Shown one piece after another: positions 44,171 to 53,511 of a stretch of 64,000 bases of DNA. A program made the position numbers and the translations under genes. How positions within the stretch are numbered: the stretch's first letter is position 1; every line of letters starts with the position of its first letter. This stretch comes from Pedobacter cryoconitis. GTDB taxonomy: Bacteria > Bacteroidota > Bacteroidia > Sphingobacteriales > Sphingobacteriaceae. The notes under the pieces were generated by a model that searched no databases, was not told the DNA's origin, and was given only the letters and a program-made list of their open reading frames with translations. Location of the stretch: the NCBI RefSeq assembly GCF_003259615.1, contig NZ_QLLR01000021.1:1-64000 (forward strand). The letters are read 5' to 3'.

Positions 44171-45775
44171 TTATTTCTTTTTCGCGTTGAAAGGCTTTTG
44201 CTGTTTAGGCTTGAACTGAGGTTTTCCAACAGAATGGATCTCAGAAGCACCCAGCATGGTCATCGCACAGCGGAAACCAATGTCAGCAGTAGACTCATCT
44301 TGTGGTAAGAAGCGTCTTGTTGCAGGGTTTAACCATAAAGCCTGGTCATCCCATGAACCACCCTTGTAAACTCTTGATTTATTGTTGACCAGTGTAATTT
44401 CACCATATAACTTGTTTTCCTCATCGCGGAAACCTCTTTGGTCAGCATAAGAATTTTTTACCGTATCTGCTTTAGCAGTAGCAGCTTGTTTTTCTGCCCA
44501 GGTTTGTTTTTTACCAGAAACAGCAGCAGTCATAATAGGTCTGTTATAAGCGTCTTTCTCCAGCCTTCCGGTTAATGGATCGGCAACCTTTTTATCCTGG
44601 TAATAATTTCCCCTGTATGGGTTTAAAGCATCTGCGTCTGCAAAAGTATTAGAGCGGTAAACATCGGCTACCCATTCATTTACGTTTCCAGCCATATTGT
44701 ATAAACCGAAATCATTTGGCACATAAGAACGAACAGGAACCGTAATACTTCCTTTATCATTCAATGTACCGCCAACTCCCATATAATCACCTTTAGTTCT
44801 TTTAAAGTTGGCCAGGATCAAGCCACGGGTTTTGTTCTTCGCAGAACTGATACCCAGACCATCCCATGGATAGATTTTATTGCTGGAAATGTTTTCGTAA
44901 TTCGTATTTCCGATTAAACCTAAAGCTGCATATTCCCATTCAGCTTCTGTAGGCAGGCGGTATGGTTGTTTGATAATACCGTCTTCTAACCTTACATTCC
45001 TTGTAGCGCCACCTTTTTGACCTTTGCCATTTGCGTTGGCAGCAGTAGCCGCAGGGCTGAAATCTTTCATTGCCTTGGTTCCTTTATCGTCATACTGTCC
45101 GTTTAAATACAGGTCAGTATTGAAAGGTCCGGTTGGTTTAGCAGCTGTAGCAGCAGCATTTGTTTTTTTACCGTTTTTACCTGTACCGTTCAGATCCTTA
45201 TAACTGGTCATATAGTTTTGCTCTCTTAAAAGAGATTCATTGACTATATCTGTTCTCCATTCACAATATCTTTGTGCCTGTTCCCAGCTTACGCCTACAA
45301 CAGGATAATCCTGATAAGCAGGGTGTCTTAAATAATTATCAACGTAAGGTTCATTGTAAGAAAGAGGCCTGCGCCAAACCAGCGTATCAGGTAACTCGTT
45401 GTAATAATATTCGTAGTTAGTCGGATCAACTTTTCTGATCCAGTTGAGATATTCTAACCAGTTTGTATTGGAAACCTCAGTCTCATCCATGTAGAAGGAA
45501 GATACCGTAGTCTCTCTTTTGTGGTTGTAATCTTTAAGCTCCTGTCCCGGAACATTGGTCGCGCTTCCGCTCATCACAAATACACCACCTTCAATTTCAA
45601 CCAAACCCGGACCAGGTCCGCGCTTGAATTTATTGTTTACCTGAAACCCTCCGTTTTCTGGTCTATTGTATGCTAATCCTGTCTTTTCGGAGGTTGCACT
45701 TTTTTTCGATGTGCACGAAACTATTGAGGAAACAGACAATAAAAAAGCAAATGAATATAGGTATGTTTTTTCCAT
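44171..45775 (-). CDS. gldJ: Gliding motility/type IX secretion lipoprotein GldJ
   Basis: The 534-residue product from the ATG at 45775 has a lipoprotein signal (MEKTYLYSFAFLLSVSSIVSC). The body is a formylglycine-generating-enzyme-like (SUMF1) domain with GPGLVEIEGGVFVMSG, SFYMDETEVSNTNWLEYL, YRLPTEAEWEYAALG, NMAGNVNEWVADVYR and a closing DIGFRCAMTMLG. GldJ shares this domain with GldK but is longer, and the neighbouring porV supports GldJ. It would act at the outer membrane in the T9SS ring and gliding machinery. GldK is the main alternative. Confidence 0.78.
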   Translation of the reverse strand: MEKTYLYSFAFLLSVSSIVSCTSKKSATSEKTGLAYNRPENGGFQVNNKFKRGPGPGLVEIEGGVFVMSGSATNVPGQELKDYNHKRETTVSSFYMDETEVSNTNWLEYLNWIRKVDPTNYEYYYNELPDTLVWRRPLSYNEPYVDNYLRHPAYQDYPVVGVSWEQAQRYCEWRTDIVNESLLREQNYMTSYKDLNGTGKNGKKTNAAATAAKPTGPFNTDLYLNGQYDDKGTKAMKDFSPAATAANANGKGQKGGATRNVRLEDGIIKQPYRLPTEAEWEYAALGLIGNTNYENISSNKIYPWDGLGISSAKNKTRGLILANFKRTKGDYMGVGGTLNDKGSITVPVRSYVPNDFGLYNMAGNVNEWVADVYRSNTFADADALNPYRGNYYQDKKVADPLTGRLEKDAYNRPIMTAAVSGKKQTWAEKQAATAKADTVKNSYADQRGFRDEENKLYGEITLVNNKSRVYKGGSWDDQALWLNPATRRFLPQDESTADIGFRCAMTMLGASEIHSVGKPQFKPKQQKPFNAKKK

Positions 45776-45993
45776 AATTGCGCATTGAGCTATTCTAACT
45801 TTTAAAATTACACAAAAAAAGATCGATGCAACAAAATAATTCAATAATATCATCATAGATTAACATCTTGCAATATATATGCGCGCAAATGTTAAGTCTT
45901 AAATTAAATAATTTGCTTATTTAAATTATATTTGAAGAAGAGAGTCAACACTGACCCATACCTATCTATGAACCTGAAAAAGAAAATCAACTA

Positions 45994-47178
45994 ATGAGGA
46001 TAATAAAACTGAAGTGCTCTTCAAGATTTCTATTGATTTGCTTCTTTTTTGCTGTGGAAACTTTCTCTCTGCAGGCACAGACACCAGAAACACAAAGTAA
46101 TGGCAGCAGGTTTAACAGTTTGAAAACGGCAGTCCCGTTTTTACTGATCACGCCCGATGCGCGGGCCGGGGGGATGGGAGAGGCCGGGGTGGCGATCTCA
46201 CCAGACGCGAATTCTGGTAGTATTAACCCTTCCAAACTTGCTTTTCTGGAAGAGAAATATGGATTTTCAGCTTCTTATAGCCCATGGTTGAGAAGTATTG
46301 TCTCTGATATTAATTTAGGCTACCTGAGTGGATTTTATAAACTGGATGACAGAACAACCCTGGCGGCTTCCATGCGTTATTTTTCTCTGGGTAAAATACA
46401 GCTGACTGATGCGAATCAGCAAGAGCTGGGTACTTCCAGTCCAAGTGAATTAGCTATTGATGCAACTTTTGCGCGTCGTTTTGGAGATTCCTTCTCTTTG
46501 GGAACCTCTGTCAGATACATTTATTCAAACCTGGCAGCAGGAAATTTTGGTGTCGGACAGCAATCAAAAGCGGGTAAATCTCTTGCGGTGGATATTTCTG
46601 CTTATTTCAAAAAGCCAACCTATATGCTTGGACATGACGCGATTGTATCCGCTGGCGCGAATATTTCAAACATCGGTACAAAAATGAGTTATGTAGATGG
46701 CGGTCAGAGTTCTTTTTTGCCGACAAACCTGAAAATCGGGGGAGCCGCAACGCTGATCCTGGATGATTATAATGAAATAACGCTTGCTCTGGATGTTAAT
46801 AAACTTTTAGTACCTACCCAGCCGGTTTATAATCAGGACGGAAGTATACAGTCGGGCAGAGATCCTGACCGTTCAGTTCCTTCTGGTATCTTTGGCTCGT
46901 TCAACGATGCGCCGGGAGGCTTCAGCGAAGAGGTAAAAGAGATCAATATAGCCTCAGGACTGGAATATTGGTACAATAAGAAATTTGCGCTCAGAACCGG
47001 GTATTTTTATGAAAGCCCGCAAAAAGGAGATCGAAGATATTTCACTTTAGGTACAGGCTTTAAATACGAGAATTTTAATTTCGATGTATCTTACCTGGCC
47101 GCAAGTGCAAGAAAAAGCCCGTTGGCTAATACTTTAAGGTTTACCTTATTGTTTAACTTAGGGAATACCAGTAAATAA
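45994..47178 (+). CDS. porV: Type IX secretion outer-membrane protein PorV
   Basis: The 394-residue protein has a signal peptide (to about residue 29, ending SLQAQ) and a beta-barrel of the PorV type. The marker DARAGGMGEAGVAISPDANS and SINPSKLAFLEEKYGFSASY are typical. PorV is the shuttle that carries C-terminal-domain cargo from the T9SS pore to the attachment complex. It is divergent from gldJ. A TATATTTG box at 45927-45934 may be its promoter. Confidence 0.9.
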   Translation: MRIIKLKCSSRFLLICFFFAVETFSLQAQTPETQSNGSRFNSLKTAVPFLLITPDARAGGMGEAGVAISPDANSGSINPSKLAFLEEKYGFSASYSPWLRSIVSDINLGYLSGFYKLDDRTTLAASMRYFSLGKIQLTDANQQELGTSSPSELAIDATFARRFGDSFSLGTSVRYIYSNLAAGNFGVGQQSKAGKSLAVDISAYFKKPTYMLGHDAIVSAGANISNIGTKMSYVDGGQSSFLPTNLKIGGAATLILDDYNEITLALDVNKLLVPTQPVYNQDGSIQSGRDPDRSVPSGIFGSFNDAPGGFSEEVKEINIASGLEYWYNKKFALRTGYFYESPQKGDRRYFTLGTGFKYENFNFDVSYLAASARKSPLANTLRFTLLFNLGNTSK

Positions 47179-47189
47179 ATATAAAAAAA

Positions 47190-47666
47190 ATGAAGATTAA
47201 AGTAGGATTTGGATTTGACGTACACCAGTTAAAAGGTGGTCATCCATTCGTGGTTGGAGGAGTGAATCTTGAACACCATCAGGGAGCATTTGGACATTCA
47301 GATGCCGATGTTTTATTACATGCAATTTGTGATGCTTTATTAGGGGCTGCGAACCTTCGCGATATTGGCTTCCATTTTAAAAATACAGACCCAAGATGGA
47401 AAGGGATCAGCAGTGTTATCCTTTTGCAGGAAACAGTTAAATTGCTTACCGAAAAAGGCTGGAGCATTGGAAATATCGATGCAATGCTTTGTCTGGAAGC
47501 GCCCAAAATCAATCCTCATATTCCACAAATGCAGCAAAATATAGCTGATGCTATCGGCATGTCAACAGAAGATATTTCCATTAAAGCAACCACGAATGAA
47601 ACGATGGGTTTTATTGGCAGGGAAGAAGGAGTGGTTGCCTATGCGGTTTGCCTGATTGAAAAATAA
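47190..47666 (+). CDS. ispF: 2-C-methyl-D-erythritol 2,4-cyclodiphosphate synthase
   Basis: The 158-residue enzyme of the non-mevalonate isoprenoid pathway has GFDVHQLKGG at the N-terminus, GHSDADVLLHAICDALLGA with the metal ligands, and ATTNETMGFIGREEGVVAYA near the C-terminus. It follows porV by 11 bases. Confidence 0.96.
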   Translation: MKIKVGFGFDVHQLKGGHPFVVGGVNLEHHQGAFGHSDADVLLHAICDALLGAANLRDIGFHFKNTDPRWKGISSVILLQETVKLLTEKGWSIGNIDAMLCLEAPKINPHIPQMQQNIADAIGMSTEDISIKATTNETMGFIGREEGVVAYAVCLIEK

Positions 47667-47712
47667 AAAACAATTGGTGCTGCAAGGGCGTTGTTTAGAA
47701 AAACCCCTTATT

Positions 47713-47928
47713 ATGAAAAAATCATTCCAATGTTTACTCGTAGCAGGAATAACAGCCATTTCTATTTCATCCTGTACCATGGGTGATAAAGGAAGTGAGA
47801 AAGTTCCTGATTCAGTAAAAATAGATACTAATATCAAGGCTTCTTCACAGCCAGCACAGCAAAAGAGTTCTGATACTACGCTAATTGATAGTTTGCAGAC
47901 AGATCACTCCAAGCCAGTTAAAAAATAA
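47713..47928 (+). CDS. Small lipoprotein of unknown function
   Basis: The 71-residue product from the ATG at 47713 has a lipobox (AISISSC, Cys20 would be lipidated) and a Ser/Thr/Lys-rich mature part with no known domain. It ends in front of a strong terminator and follows ispF by 46 bases. Confidence 0.6.
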   Translation: MKKSFQCLLVAGITAISISSCTMGDKGSEKVPDSVKIDTNIKASSQPAQQKSSDTTLIDSLQTDHSKPVKK

Positions 47929-47964
47929 TAAAGCCGCTGAGTCATAAGATTCAGCGGCTTTATT
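47927..47964. terminator. Bidirectional terminator between the lipoprotein gene and pirin
   Basis: AATAAAGCCGCTGA (47927-47940) and TCAGCGGCTTTATT (47951-47964) form a perfect 14-bp stem with a ten-base loop. Confidence 0.88.
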
Positions 47965-47993
47965 ATTTAAGATCGGTTTGATCTCTTTGAAAA

Positions 47994-48866
47994 TTAATCT
48001 TCGAGATAACCGAATTTACCCTCGTTATAATCGCTGATTGCCAATTTTATTTCTGCCTGATTGTTCATTAAGAACGGCCCGTATTGTGCAATTGGCTCAT
48101 GGATAGGTTCCCCACTTAAAACCAGGATAATACTGTTTTCTGAAGCCTTAACACGGATTTCCTCTCCATCATTCTTAAAATATACGAATTCATTTGCAGC
48201 TGCTTGCGCTCCATTGATGACCAGGTTGCCTTCTACAATCAATATACCTGTATTAAAATCTACCGGAAAATTGAATATAGCTTCCCCATCAGCATTTAAA
48301 CGTACATTATATACATTCATAGGACTGAAAGTGGTGGCGGCTCCTTTGACATCCTTATACTCACCTGCGATAACTTCTGCCGTTCCTGCATTTTCCGGTA
48401 AAATGTATCTTCCGATAGTATCATTTTGGATCGCCTGATACTTAGGTTTACTCATTTTATCTTTAGCAGGCAGATTTACCCACAGCTGAACCATTTGAAA
48501 AGCACCGCCCTTCCTGCTGAATTCCTTTTCATGATACTCTTTATGAAGGATACCACTTGCTGCTGTCATCCACTGTACATCACCAGGGTAAATAACCCCA
48601 CTGTTTCCGGCGCTGTCATGATGTGCAATTGCACCATGGTAAGCAATCGTCACGGTTTCAAAACCACGGTGCGGATGTACTCCAACACCGCGTAACTGAT
48701 TCGTTGGCGGAAGTTCCATTTTATCATTAAAATCGAGCATATAGAAAGGGCTCATTTTAATTTTATAGCCTCCCGGGAAAAAGTTACTCACTTTAAACCC
48801 ATCACCGACCATGTGTGGTGTTGGTGCGGCTAAAACAGCCGAAACAGATTTTATAGTGGTTTCCAT
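47994..48866 (-). CDS. Pirin-family protein
   Basis: The 290-residue bicupin from the ATG at 48866 has the pirin motif GVGVHPHRGFETVTIAYHGAIAHHDS and a second cupin in the C-terminal half. Bacterial pirins may act as iron-dependent quercetinases or as regulators. The metal ligands of the first cupin (the HPHRGFE histidines and glutamate) are present. The physiological role is not fixed by the sequence. Confidence 0.92.
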   Translation of the reverse strand: METTIKSVSAVLAAPTPHMVGDGFKVSNFFPGGYKIKMSPFYMLDFNDKMELPPTNQLRGVGVHPHRGFETVTIAYHGAIAHHDSAGNSGVIYPGDVQWMTAASGILHKEYHEKEFSRKGGAFQMVQLWVNLPAKDKMSKPKYQAIQNDTIGRYILPENAGTAEVIAGEYKDVKGAATTFSPMNVYNVRLNADGEAIFNFPVDFNTGILIVEGNLVINGAQAAANEFVYFKNDGEEIRVKASENSIILVLSGEPIHEPIAQYGPFLMNNQAEIKLAISDYNEGKFGYLED

Positions 48867-48930
48867 AAGCAATCGTTTTTGTAGCAGGTAATTGAACAGG
48901 TATTCGAACAGGTGTTAAAAAGGTTGTTGA

Positions 48931-49461
48931 CTAGGCTTGTTTTGCAAATTGCAATTCACCTAATATTTTAACTTCCTCACCTAACATTACACCGCCAGTT
49001 TCTAATGCAGCATTGTAAGTCAGACCGAAATCAGTTCTGTTAATTTTTCCTTTGATCGTAAAACCAGCTTTCGTATTTCCCCATGGATCTTGTGCAGTTC
49101 CGCCAAATTCAACATCTAAAATAACTGGTTTAGTTACATCTTTGATAGTCAGGTCACCTTTCAATTGATAATCGTCACCATCTTTAGTAAACGATGTTGA
49201 TACAAAAGAAATAGAAGGGAAGTCTGCAGCATTAAAGAAATCACCACTTTTCAGGTGACCGTCTCTGTCTTTGTTACTTGTGTCGATAGAATCAACACCT
49301 GCTTTGAAAGAAACAGCTGCATGTTCGAAATTATCATTTTCAGTATCTAATTCTGCAGAAAATTCATTGAAACTACCAGTTACGGTAGAGATCATCAAAT
49401 GTTTTACTTTAAATTGAAGTTCACTGTGTGTTGGATCTAATACCCATTTAGTAGTTGCCAT
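48931..49461 (-). CDS. YceI-family lipid-binding protein
   Basis: The 176-residue protein is a lipocalin-like YceI barrel beginning KWVLDPTHSELQFKVKHLMIS and containing KDVTKPVILDVEFGG and NRTDFGLTYN. There is no signal peptide, so it appears cytoplasmic. YceI proteins bind isoprenoid lipids. A TAGATTTG box on the minus strand (49497-49504) precedes it. Confidence 0.92.
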   Translation of the reverse strand: MATTKWVLDPTHSELQFKVKHLMISTVTGSFNEFSAELDTENDNFEHAAVSFKAGVDSIDTSNKDRDGHLKSGDFFNAADFPSISFVSTSFTKDGDDYQLKGDLTIKDVTKPVILDVEFGGTAQDPWGNTKAGFTIKGKINRTDFGLTYNAALETGGVMLGEEVKILGELQFAKQA

Positions 49462-49547
49462 AATCTTTAGTTTTAATATTGGTTTTTATTATAACACAAA
49501 TCTAAAGCTAATGTTAGGCGTGGATGTTGATGTATGATAAGAAATAA

Positions 49548-50135
49548 TTAAACTTTGAAATGTTTGTGTGCGAGGTCTTTACGTACCCTGCTCAAAGATT
49601 CCGGCGTGATACCGAGATAAGAGGCAATCATCCATTGCGGCACACGAAGTGTCAGGTTAGGATATAGTTTGATAAAATCAAGGTATCTTTCTTCAGCAGT
49701 TGCACTTAATAACATATTGATCCTTTTTTGCATAAAGCGGATCGAATTGTTCAGCATGGTATAATTAAGATCAGCAAAACAAGGGATGTTTTTCGCTGCA
49801 TCATCGAAATAGTTTTTAGGGATCTGTAAGACAGTTGTGCGTTCTACGGCATCAATATAGAAATCGGAAGGTTCATTGAAAAGGCTGTTTCTTTCAGACA
49901 TCCACCAGTTCTCAGGAGCAAACTGAATAATGTTGACCTTTGCCTTGCTATCAATGGAATAGCAGCGTAGGAGTCCTTCAGTTACAAAATAACCCTTGGA
50001 ATTGATTTCTCCGGGCGCAACAAGCACCTGGTTTTTTTCAATGACTTTGACCTTAATATCTCTTGAAATCAGTTCAAACTGCTCATCAGTTACTGTAATT
50101 CTTTTTTGCAGGTAATCTTTAAGCTGTTGGAACAT
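49548..50135 (-). CDS. Crp/Fnr-family transcriptional regulator
   Basis: The 195-residue protein has an N-terminal cyclic-nucleotide-binding-like domain with VLVAPGEINSKGYFVTEGLLRCY, and a C-terminal helix-turn-helix with QWMIASYLGITPESLSRVRK. No Fe-S cysteine cluster of FNR type is seen. The effector is unknown. It is the gene upstream of yceI and pirin on the same strand and could regulate them. Confidence 0.9.
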   Translation of the reverse strand: MFQQLKDYLQKRITVTDEQFELISRDIKVKVIEKNQVLVAPGEINSKGYFVTEGLLRCYSIDSKAKVNIIQFAPENWWMSERNSLFNEPSDFYIDAVERTTVLQIPKNYFDDAAKNIPCFADLNYTMLNNSIRFMQKRINMLLSATAEERYLDFIKLYPNLTLRVPQWMIASYLGITPESLSRVRKDLAHKHFKV

Positions 50136-50152
50136 ATGGATATAGATGAAAA

Positions 50153-50311
50153 CTATTTACTCTTAGTTTCAATATTTGAGAAATCTACACCACATTTACA
50201 ATTAGATCCGCACCCACCACTTTTTGGGGATACGGCGCGATAAATGATGCGGCCTATATAAAATAATGCTGCAACAAATAAAAGGCCTACTAAAATAGCT
50301 TGAATATCCAT
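50153..50311 (-). CDS. FeoB-associated Cys-rich membrane protein-like peptide
   Basis: This 52-residue ORF runs from the ATG at 50311 to TAG at 50153. It has one membrane span (IQAILVGLLFVAALFYIGRIIY) followed by a Cys-rich SGGCGSNCKCGV segment, the form of FeoB-associated cysteine-rich membrane proteins. These are thought to aid ferrous iron uptake. No feoA or feoB gene is in the window. It lies 18 bases before the Crp-like gene, on the same strand. Confidence 0.75.
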   Translation of the reverse strand: MDIQAILVGLLFVAALFYIGRIIYRAVSPKSGGCGSNCKCGVDFSNIETKSK

Positions 50312-50361
50312 AATACAATTATAATCAATTGATTTATTCAGGGAGTCTGTTAAATGTAAAT

Positions 50362-51555
50362 TTACTGGGCCATTAGTCCCACAGTGCCGCCTACCCAGTC
50401 AAAATCGGCATTATAACGTACGCCTATCATTTTTCCCCTGCTTAAACGGGCTAGGTTAATACACAATTGCGGCTCTTCTCCATCCGGCCAGATATAGAGC
50501 AATCTGAGCTCTGCTTTAACCAGGCCGTCGGGCGATTGTACCACGGGTTCGTAATTCACTTTTCGCTGTAAAATCCAGTTTTCCGGATCAGTTATTCCGG
50601 TTATATCAGCCTTGCTGACATCTATAATCACCCCCATCCCGGCAAATGAAAATAAAGGTTTGAGTACGTAGTTCTCTAAATCTTCAGGAATAACTTCAAT
50701 GGTATTGAGAAACCGGGTTTCAGGTACAAATTCATTCTTTAAAAAGGGCATGGTGAACTTGCTGATCCTGTAAAACCAATTGGGGTGTGTAATCCATTCG
50801 ATGTCCAGGTTTTCTCTCGGATCGAAACTGGGCTTAAATAATTCCTGTTGCGTACTTACTTCATCAAAAATCAGGCGGTTATAAATCCTTCTTAAGCGTG
50901 TTTTTCTTCCTTGCTCCTTATAAAATAGCTGATTACCTTCTTTAAAAATATCTGTTAAACTTAGAATGCGGATGCCTAAATGTTTTGCAGTTACAAAGAA
51001 ATCAATGGCCGTTTTCTGATTTGGCGCATCAATATCCATTAAGGCAACCTCTTCAGGTGCAAAAGGTCCCAGGATTACTTTTTTTAATAGTGCGATATAA
51101 CTTTGCTGATCTATTCCATTAAAAAAAGGACTGAAATCTGCAAGTTCGTCCAGTTCGAAAGCCTCTTTGTAAGCATCGGCCAAATGTGCCTGAAAACCAA
51201 ATAACGAAGGGAAGCCCTGCATTTCTATCAGACGCGGTACTAATCTGCCCTTTTCATCTTTACAAATACCAAAATCGAATGCTAAAAAATGAGGATGATC
51301 ATTTTCATTGGGTACTATCCATTCTTTGGGAATTGCACTATCAGTAAGTGCTTTGAAATCGGGCTGTTTGATTAATTTGATAATTTCTTCACCTGCTTCG
51401 ATCAGCTGATTTTTTAAATCTTCAGGAATGAAGACAGGTGTTTCGGCAAATCTGATTGTTAAGGGCGGATAATCTTTCCCAAGTGTATGTAAAAAGTTTA
51501 CATACTTTTCTTTGGTAAAGTTCCGGTTAAAATATTCCCTATAAGTACGGACCAT
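50362..51555 (-). CDS. ATP-grasp-like ligase of the amidoligase cluster
   Basis: The 397-residue protein looks like a divergent ATP-grasp enzyme. It has a central FLAFDFGICKDEKGRLVPRL then IEMQGFPSLFGFQ motif, and a C-terminal ENYVLKPLFSFAGMGVIIDV segment and LRLLYIWPDGEEPQLCINLAR, as in ATP-binding and metal-binding strands. It is the last gene of the cluster, one base after the amidotransferase. A function as a peptide or amide ligase is inferred. The substrate is unknown. Confidence 0.7.
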   Translation of the reverse strand: MVRTYREYFNRNFTKEKYVNFLHTLGKDYPPLTIRFAETPVFIPEDLKNQLIEAGEEIIKLIKQPDFKALTDSAIPKEWIVPNENDHPHFLAFDFGICKDEKGRLVPRLIEMQGFPSLFGFQAHLADAYKEAFELDELADFSPFFNGIDQQSYIALLKKVILGPFAPEEVALMDIDAPNQKTAIDFFVTAKHLGIRILSLTDIFKEGNQLFYKEQGRKTRLRRIYNRLIFDEVSTQQELFKPSFDPRENLDIEWITHPNWFYRISKFTMPFLKNEFVPETRFLNTIEVIPEDLENYVLKPLFSFAGMGVIIDVSKADITGITDPENWILQRKVNYEPVVQSPDGLVKAELRLLYIWPDGEEPQLCINLARLSRGKMIGVRYNADFDWVGGTVGLMAQ

Positions 51556-51556
51556 A

Positions 51557-52387
51557 TCAGGCTTCTTTAAGAGATTGAATAGCTTCGGTTAAAAAATTGG
51601 GTAATATAGTTTTTTGTGTCAGCAGGATTCTGTCCGGATTGTCCAGGCTTTCCAGCATATCCAGGTATTTTTCTTCCCCATGTGCAGCAATAATGGTGTT
51701 TTTCTTTTCTTCTTCCAGTAAATATAACCTCATTCCTTCCGGATCTGCCTCTGGATGAAACTGTGTGCCCACAAATTCTTTAGAGAAACGAATGGACATC
51801 ACACAGCGTTCCAGATCAACATGGGGACGTTCTTTCTCGAGTGCTAAAACTTCTGCCCCGGTTTTATTAAAAGTTTCATCCTCTGCGTCTACGACCTGCC
51901 AGTCTCTGCTATCAATTGCATAAAATGGATTAGTCAGGCCCGCATAAATAATATCATTTTCTCCCTGTTCTGTTAAAGTGACCGGGAAAATTCCGAAGGC
52001 GTTAGACTTACGCTCAGTAACGAGCCCTAAATTGTATTTGCGGCACGCCATCTGAAAAGAGTGGCAAATTAAGAAGGCATACTTTTTATCCTCATGTGAT
52101 TGATTGTAGGCTTCCAGGTCATCCAGCAGCTTGAAAAATGAGCTTTCCCATTCCTGACCCTCTCCCTCATAAGGGCTGCCCGGGCCACCACTTGAAATAT
52201 AAATATCGAATTCCGTTCCCGGAATTTCATCTTTTACCCTCAGATCGAATACCTGGATAGATAAATTCAGTGCATGATCTTCTTTATAAGTGGAAACAAT
52301 ATTCAGAATACCCCTCAATCCCTGGTTAGGGAATCCATTATTCATGTCTATTACCGCAACTTTAATTTCTTTTAGCTGTTCTGTCAT
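51557..52387 (-). CDS. Class I glutamine amidotransferase-like protein
   Basis: The 276-residue protein has the triad of a class I glutamine amidotransferase: Cys108 in FLICHSFQMACRKYN, and His211 and Glu213 in TQFHPEADPEGM. The GGPGSP oxyanion segment is at about 67-72. It would release ammonia from glutamine for a partner ligase. It overlaps the GCS2 gene by four bases (ATGA), and the second ATP-grasp follows one base later, so the three proteins are likely to work together. Confidence 0.85.
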   Translation of the reverse strand: MTEQLKEIKVAVIDMNNGFPNQGLRGILNIVSTYKEDHALNLSIQVFDLRVKDEIPGTEFDIYISSGGPGSPYEGEGQEWESSFFKLLDDLEAYNQSHEDKKYAFLICHSFQMACRKYNLGLVTERKSNAFGIFPVTLTEQGENDIIYAGLTNPFYAIDSRDWQVVDAEDETFNKTGAEVLALEKERPHVDLERCVMSIRFSKEFVGTQFHPEADPEGMRLYLLEEEKKNTIIAAHGEEKYLDMLESLDNPDRILLTQKTILPNFLTEAIQSLKEA

Positions 52388-53490
52388 CCGTGTGCCCCGA
52401 TTAAAGTTTGTGAAGTAATGTAATCTACAACCGATTCAAAGCTGCCTGTTTGTGAATAAATTGCCAGTTGCCGGTCAGCGCCTGTACCGTTTTCAAGGAT
52501 CTTGTGGATATAATTAAGATCCTCTCTGCAGCCTAGTTCGTCCACCACGTCATCTACAAAGTCCAATAATTCCAAAACGAGGTTACGGCAATTGATTTCC
52601 ATTTCTTTGCCGAAATCGATCAGGTTCCCATCAATTCCATAACGGGCAGCCCGCCATTTGTTCTCATTGATCAGTGCCCTTGAATAATTGATAAAGCTCA
52701 TGTTTTGCAGGCGAAGCTTATACAATTTAGCGCAAAGTGCCTGAAACAAGGCTACAAAAGCCATCGTTTCATCGATCAGCATCGGACAATCACAAATTCT
52801 GAATTCAATGGTTTCAAAGAAGGGGTGTACGCGGATGTCCCACCATATCTTTTTGGCATTATCAATACTATTGGTTTTAATCAATAGCTTGACATAGTTA
52901 TCATAATCCTCGATACTATTGAATACATCGGGGATACCTGTTCTTGGAAACTTATCAAAGATCTTGGTTCTGTATGATTTATACCCGGTGTTTCTGCCTT
53001 CCCAAAAAGGTGAATTTGTAGATAAAGCAAATACATGGGGCAGAAAATAGCGTACCTGGTTGGCAATATGAATGGCCAGTTCCCGCGATTGGAAACCCAC
53101 ATGAACGTGCAGACCGAAAATCAGGTTGGAACGTGCGGCCTCCTGAAGTTCGTTGACAATTTCGCTATATCTTGGATGCTCAGTGATCAATTGCTTTTCC
53201 CAGTGTGAAAAAGGATGGGTTCCTGAAGCGCCAATACGCAGACCTTGCTCACCCGCAAGCACTGATACCGTATGGCGCAATTGCGATATTTCCCGCCGTG
53301 CCTGTTCCGTATTTTTACAAATGCCGGTCCCAACTTCCACAACTGCCTGGTGCATTTCTGCTTTCACCTGATCTTTGTGGATTTTTTGCGCAGCCTCCAC
53401 TATTTTCTGATCATGAGAGGTTAGCTCGCGCGTAACCGGATCAATGACCATATATTCTTCTTCTACACCGAGCGTAAATTCATTCATCAT
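52384..53490 (-). CDS. YbdK/GCS2-family carboxylate-amine ligase
   Basis: The 368-residue protein is a GCS2-type ligase related to glutamate-cysteine ligase, with FTLGVEEEYMVIDP at the N-terminus and LIFGLHVHVGF, which carry the metal- and substrate-binding residues. The C-terminal half includes KWRAARYGIDGNLIDFG. It makes an amide from a carboxylate and an amine using ATP. Related YbdK proteins have weak glutamate-cysteine ligase activity, but the true substrate here is open. Confidence 0.9.
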   Translation of the reverse strand: MMNEFTLGVEEEYMVIDPVTRELTSHDQKIVEAAQKIHKDQVKAEMHQAVVEVGTGICKNTEQARREISQLRHTVSVLAGEQGLRIGASGTHPFSHWEKQLITEHPRYSEIVNELQEAARSNLIFGLHVHVGFQSRELAIHIANQVRYFLPHVFALSTNSPFWEGRNTGYKSYRTKIFDKFPRTGIPDVFNSIEDYDNYVKLLIKTNSIDNAKKIWWDIRVHPFFETIEFRICDCPMLIDETMAFVALFQALCAKLYKLRLQNMSFINYSRALINENKWRAARYGIDGNLIDFGKEMEINCRNLVLELLDFVDDVVDELGCREDLNYIHKILENGTGADRQLAIYSQTGSFESVVDYITSQTLIGAHG

Positions 53491-53511
53491 CTTGAAACCT
53501 CCTTATTGAAT

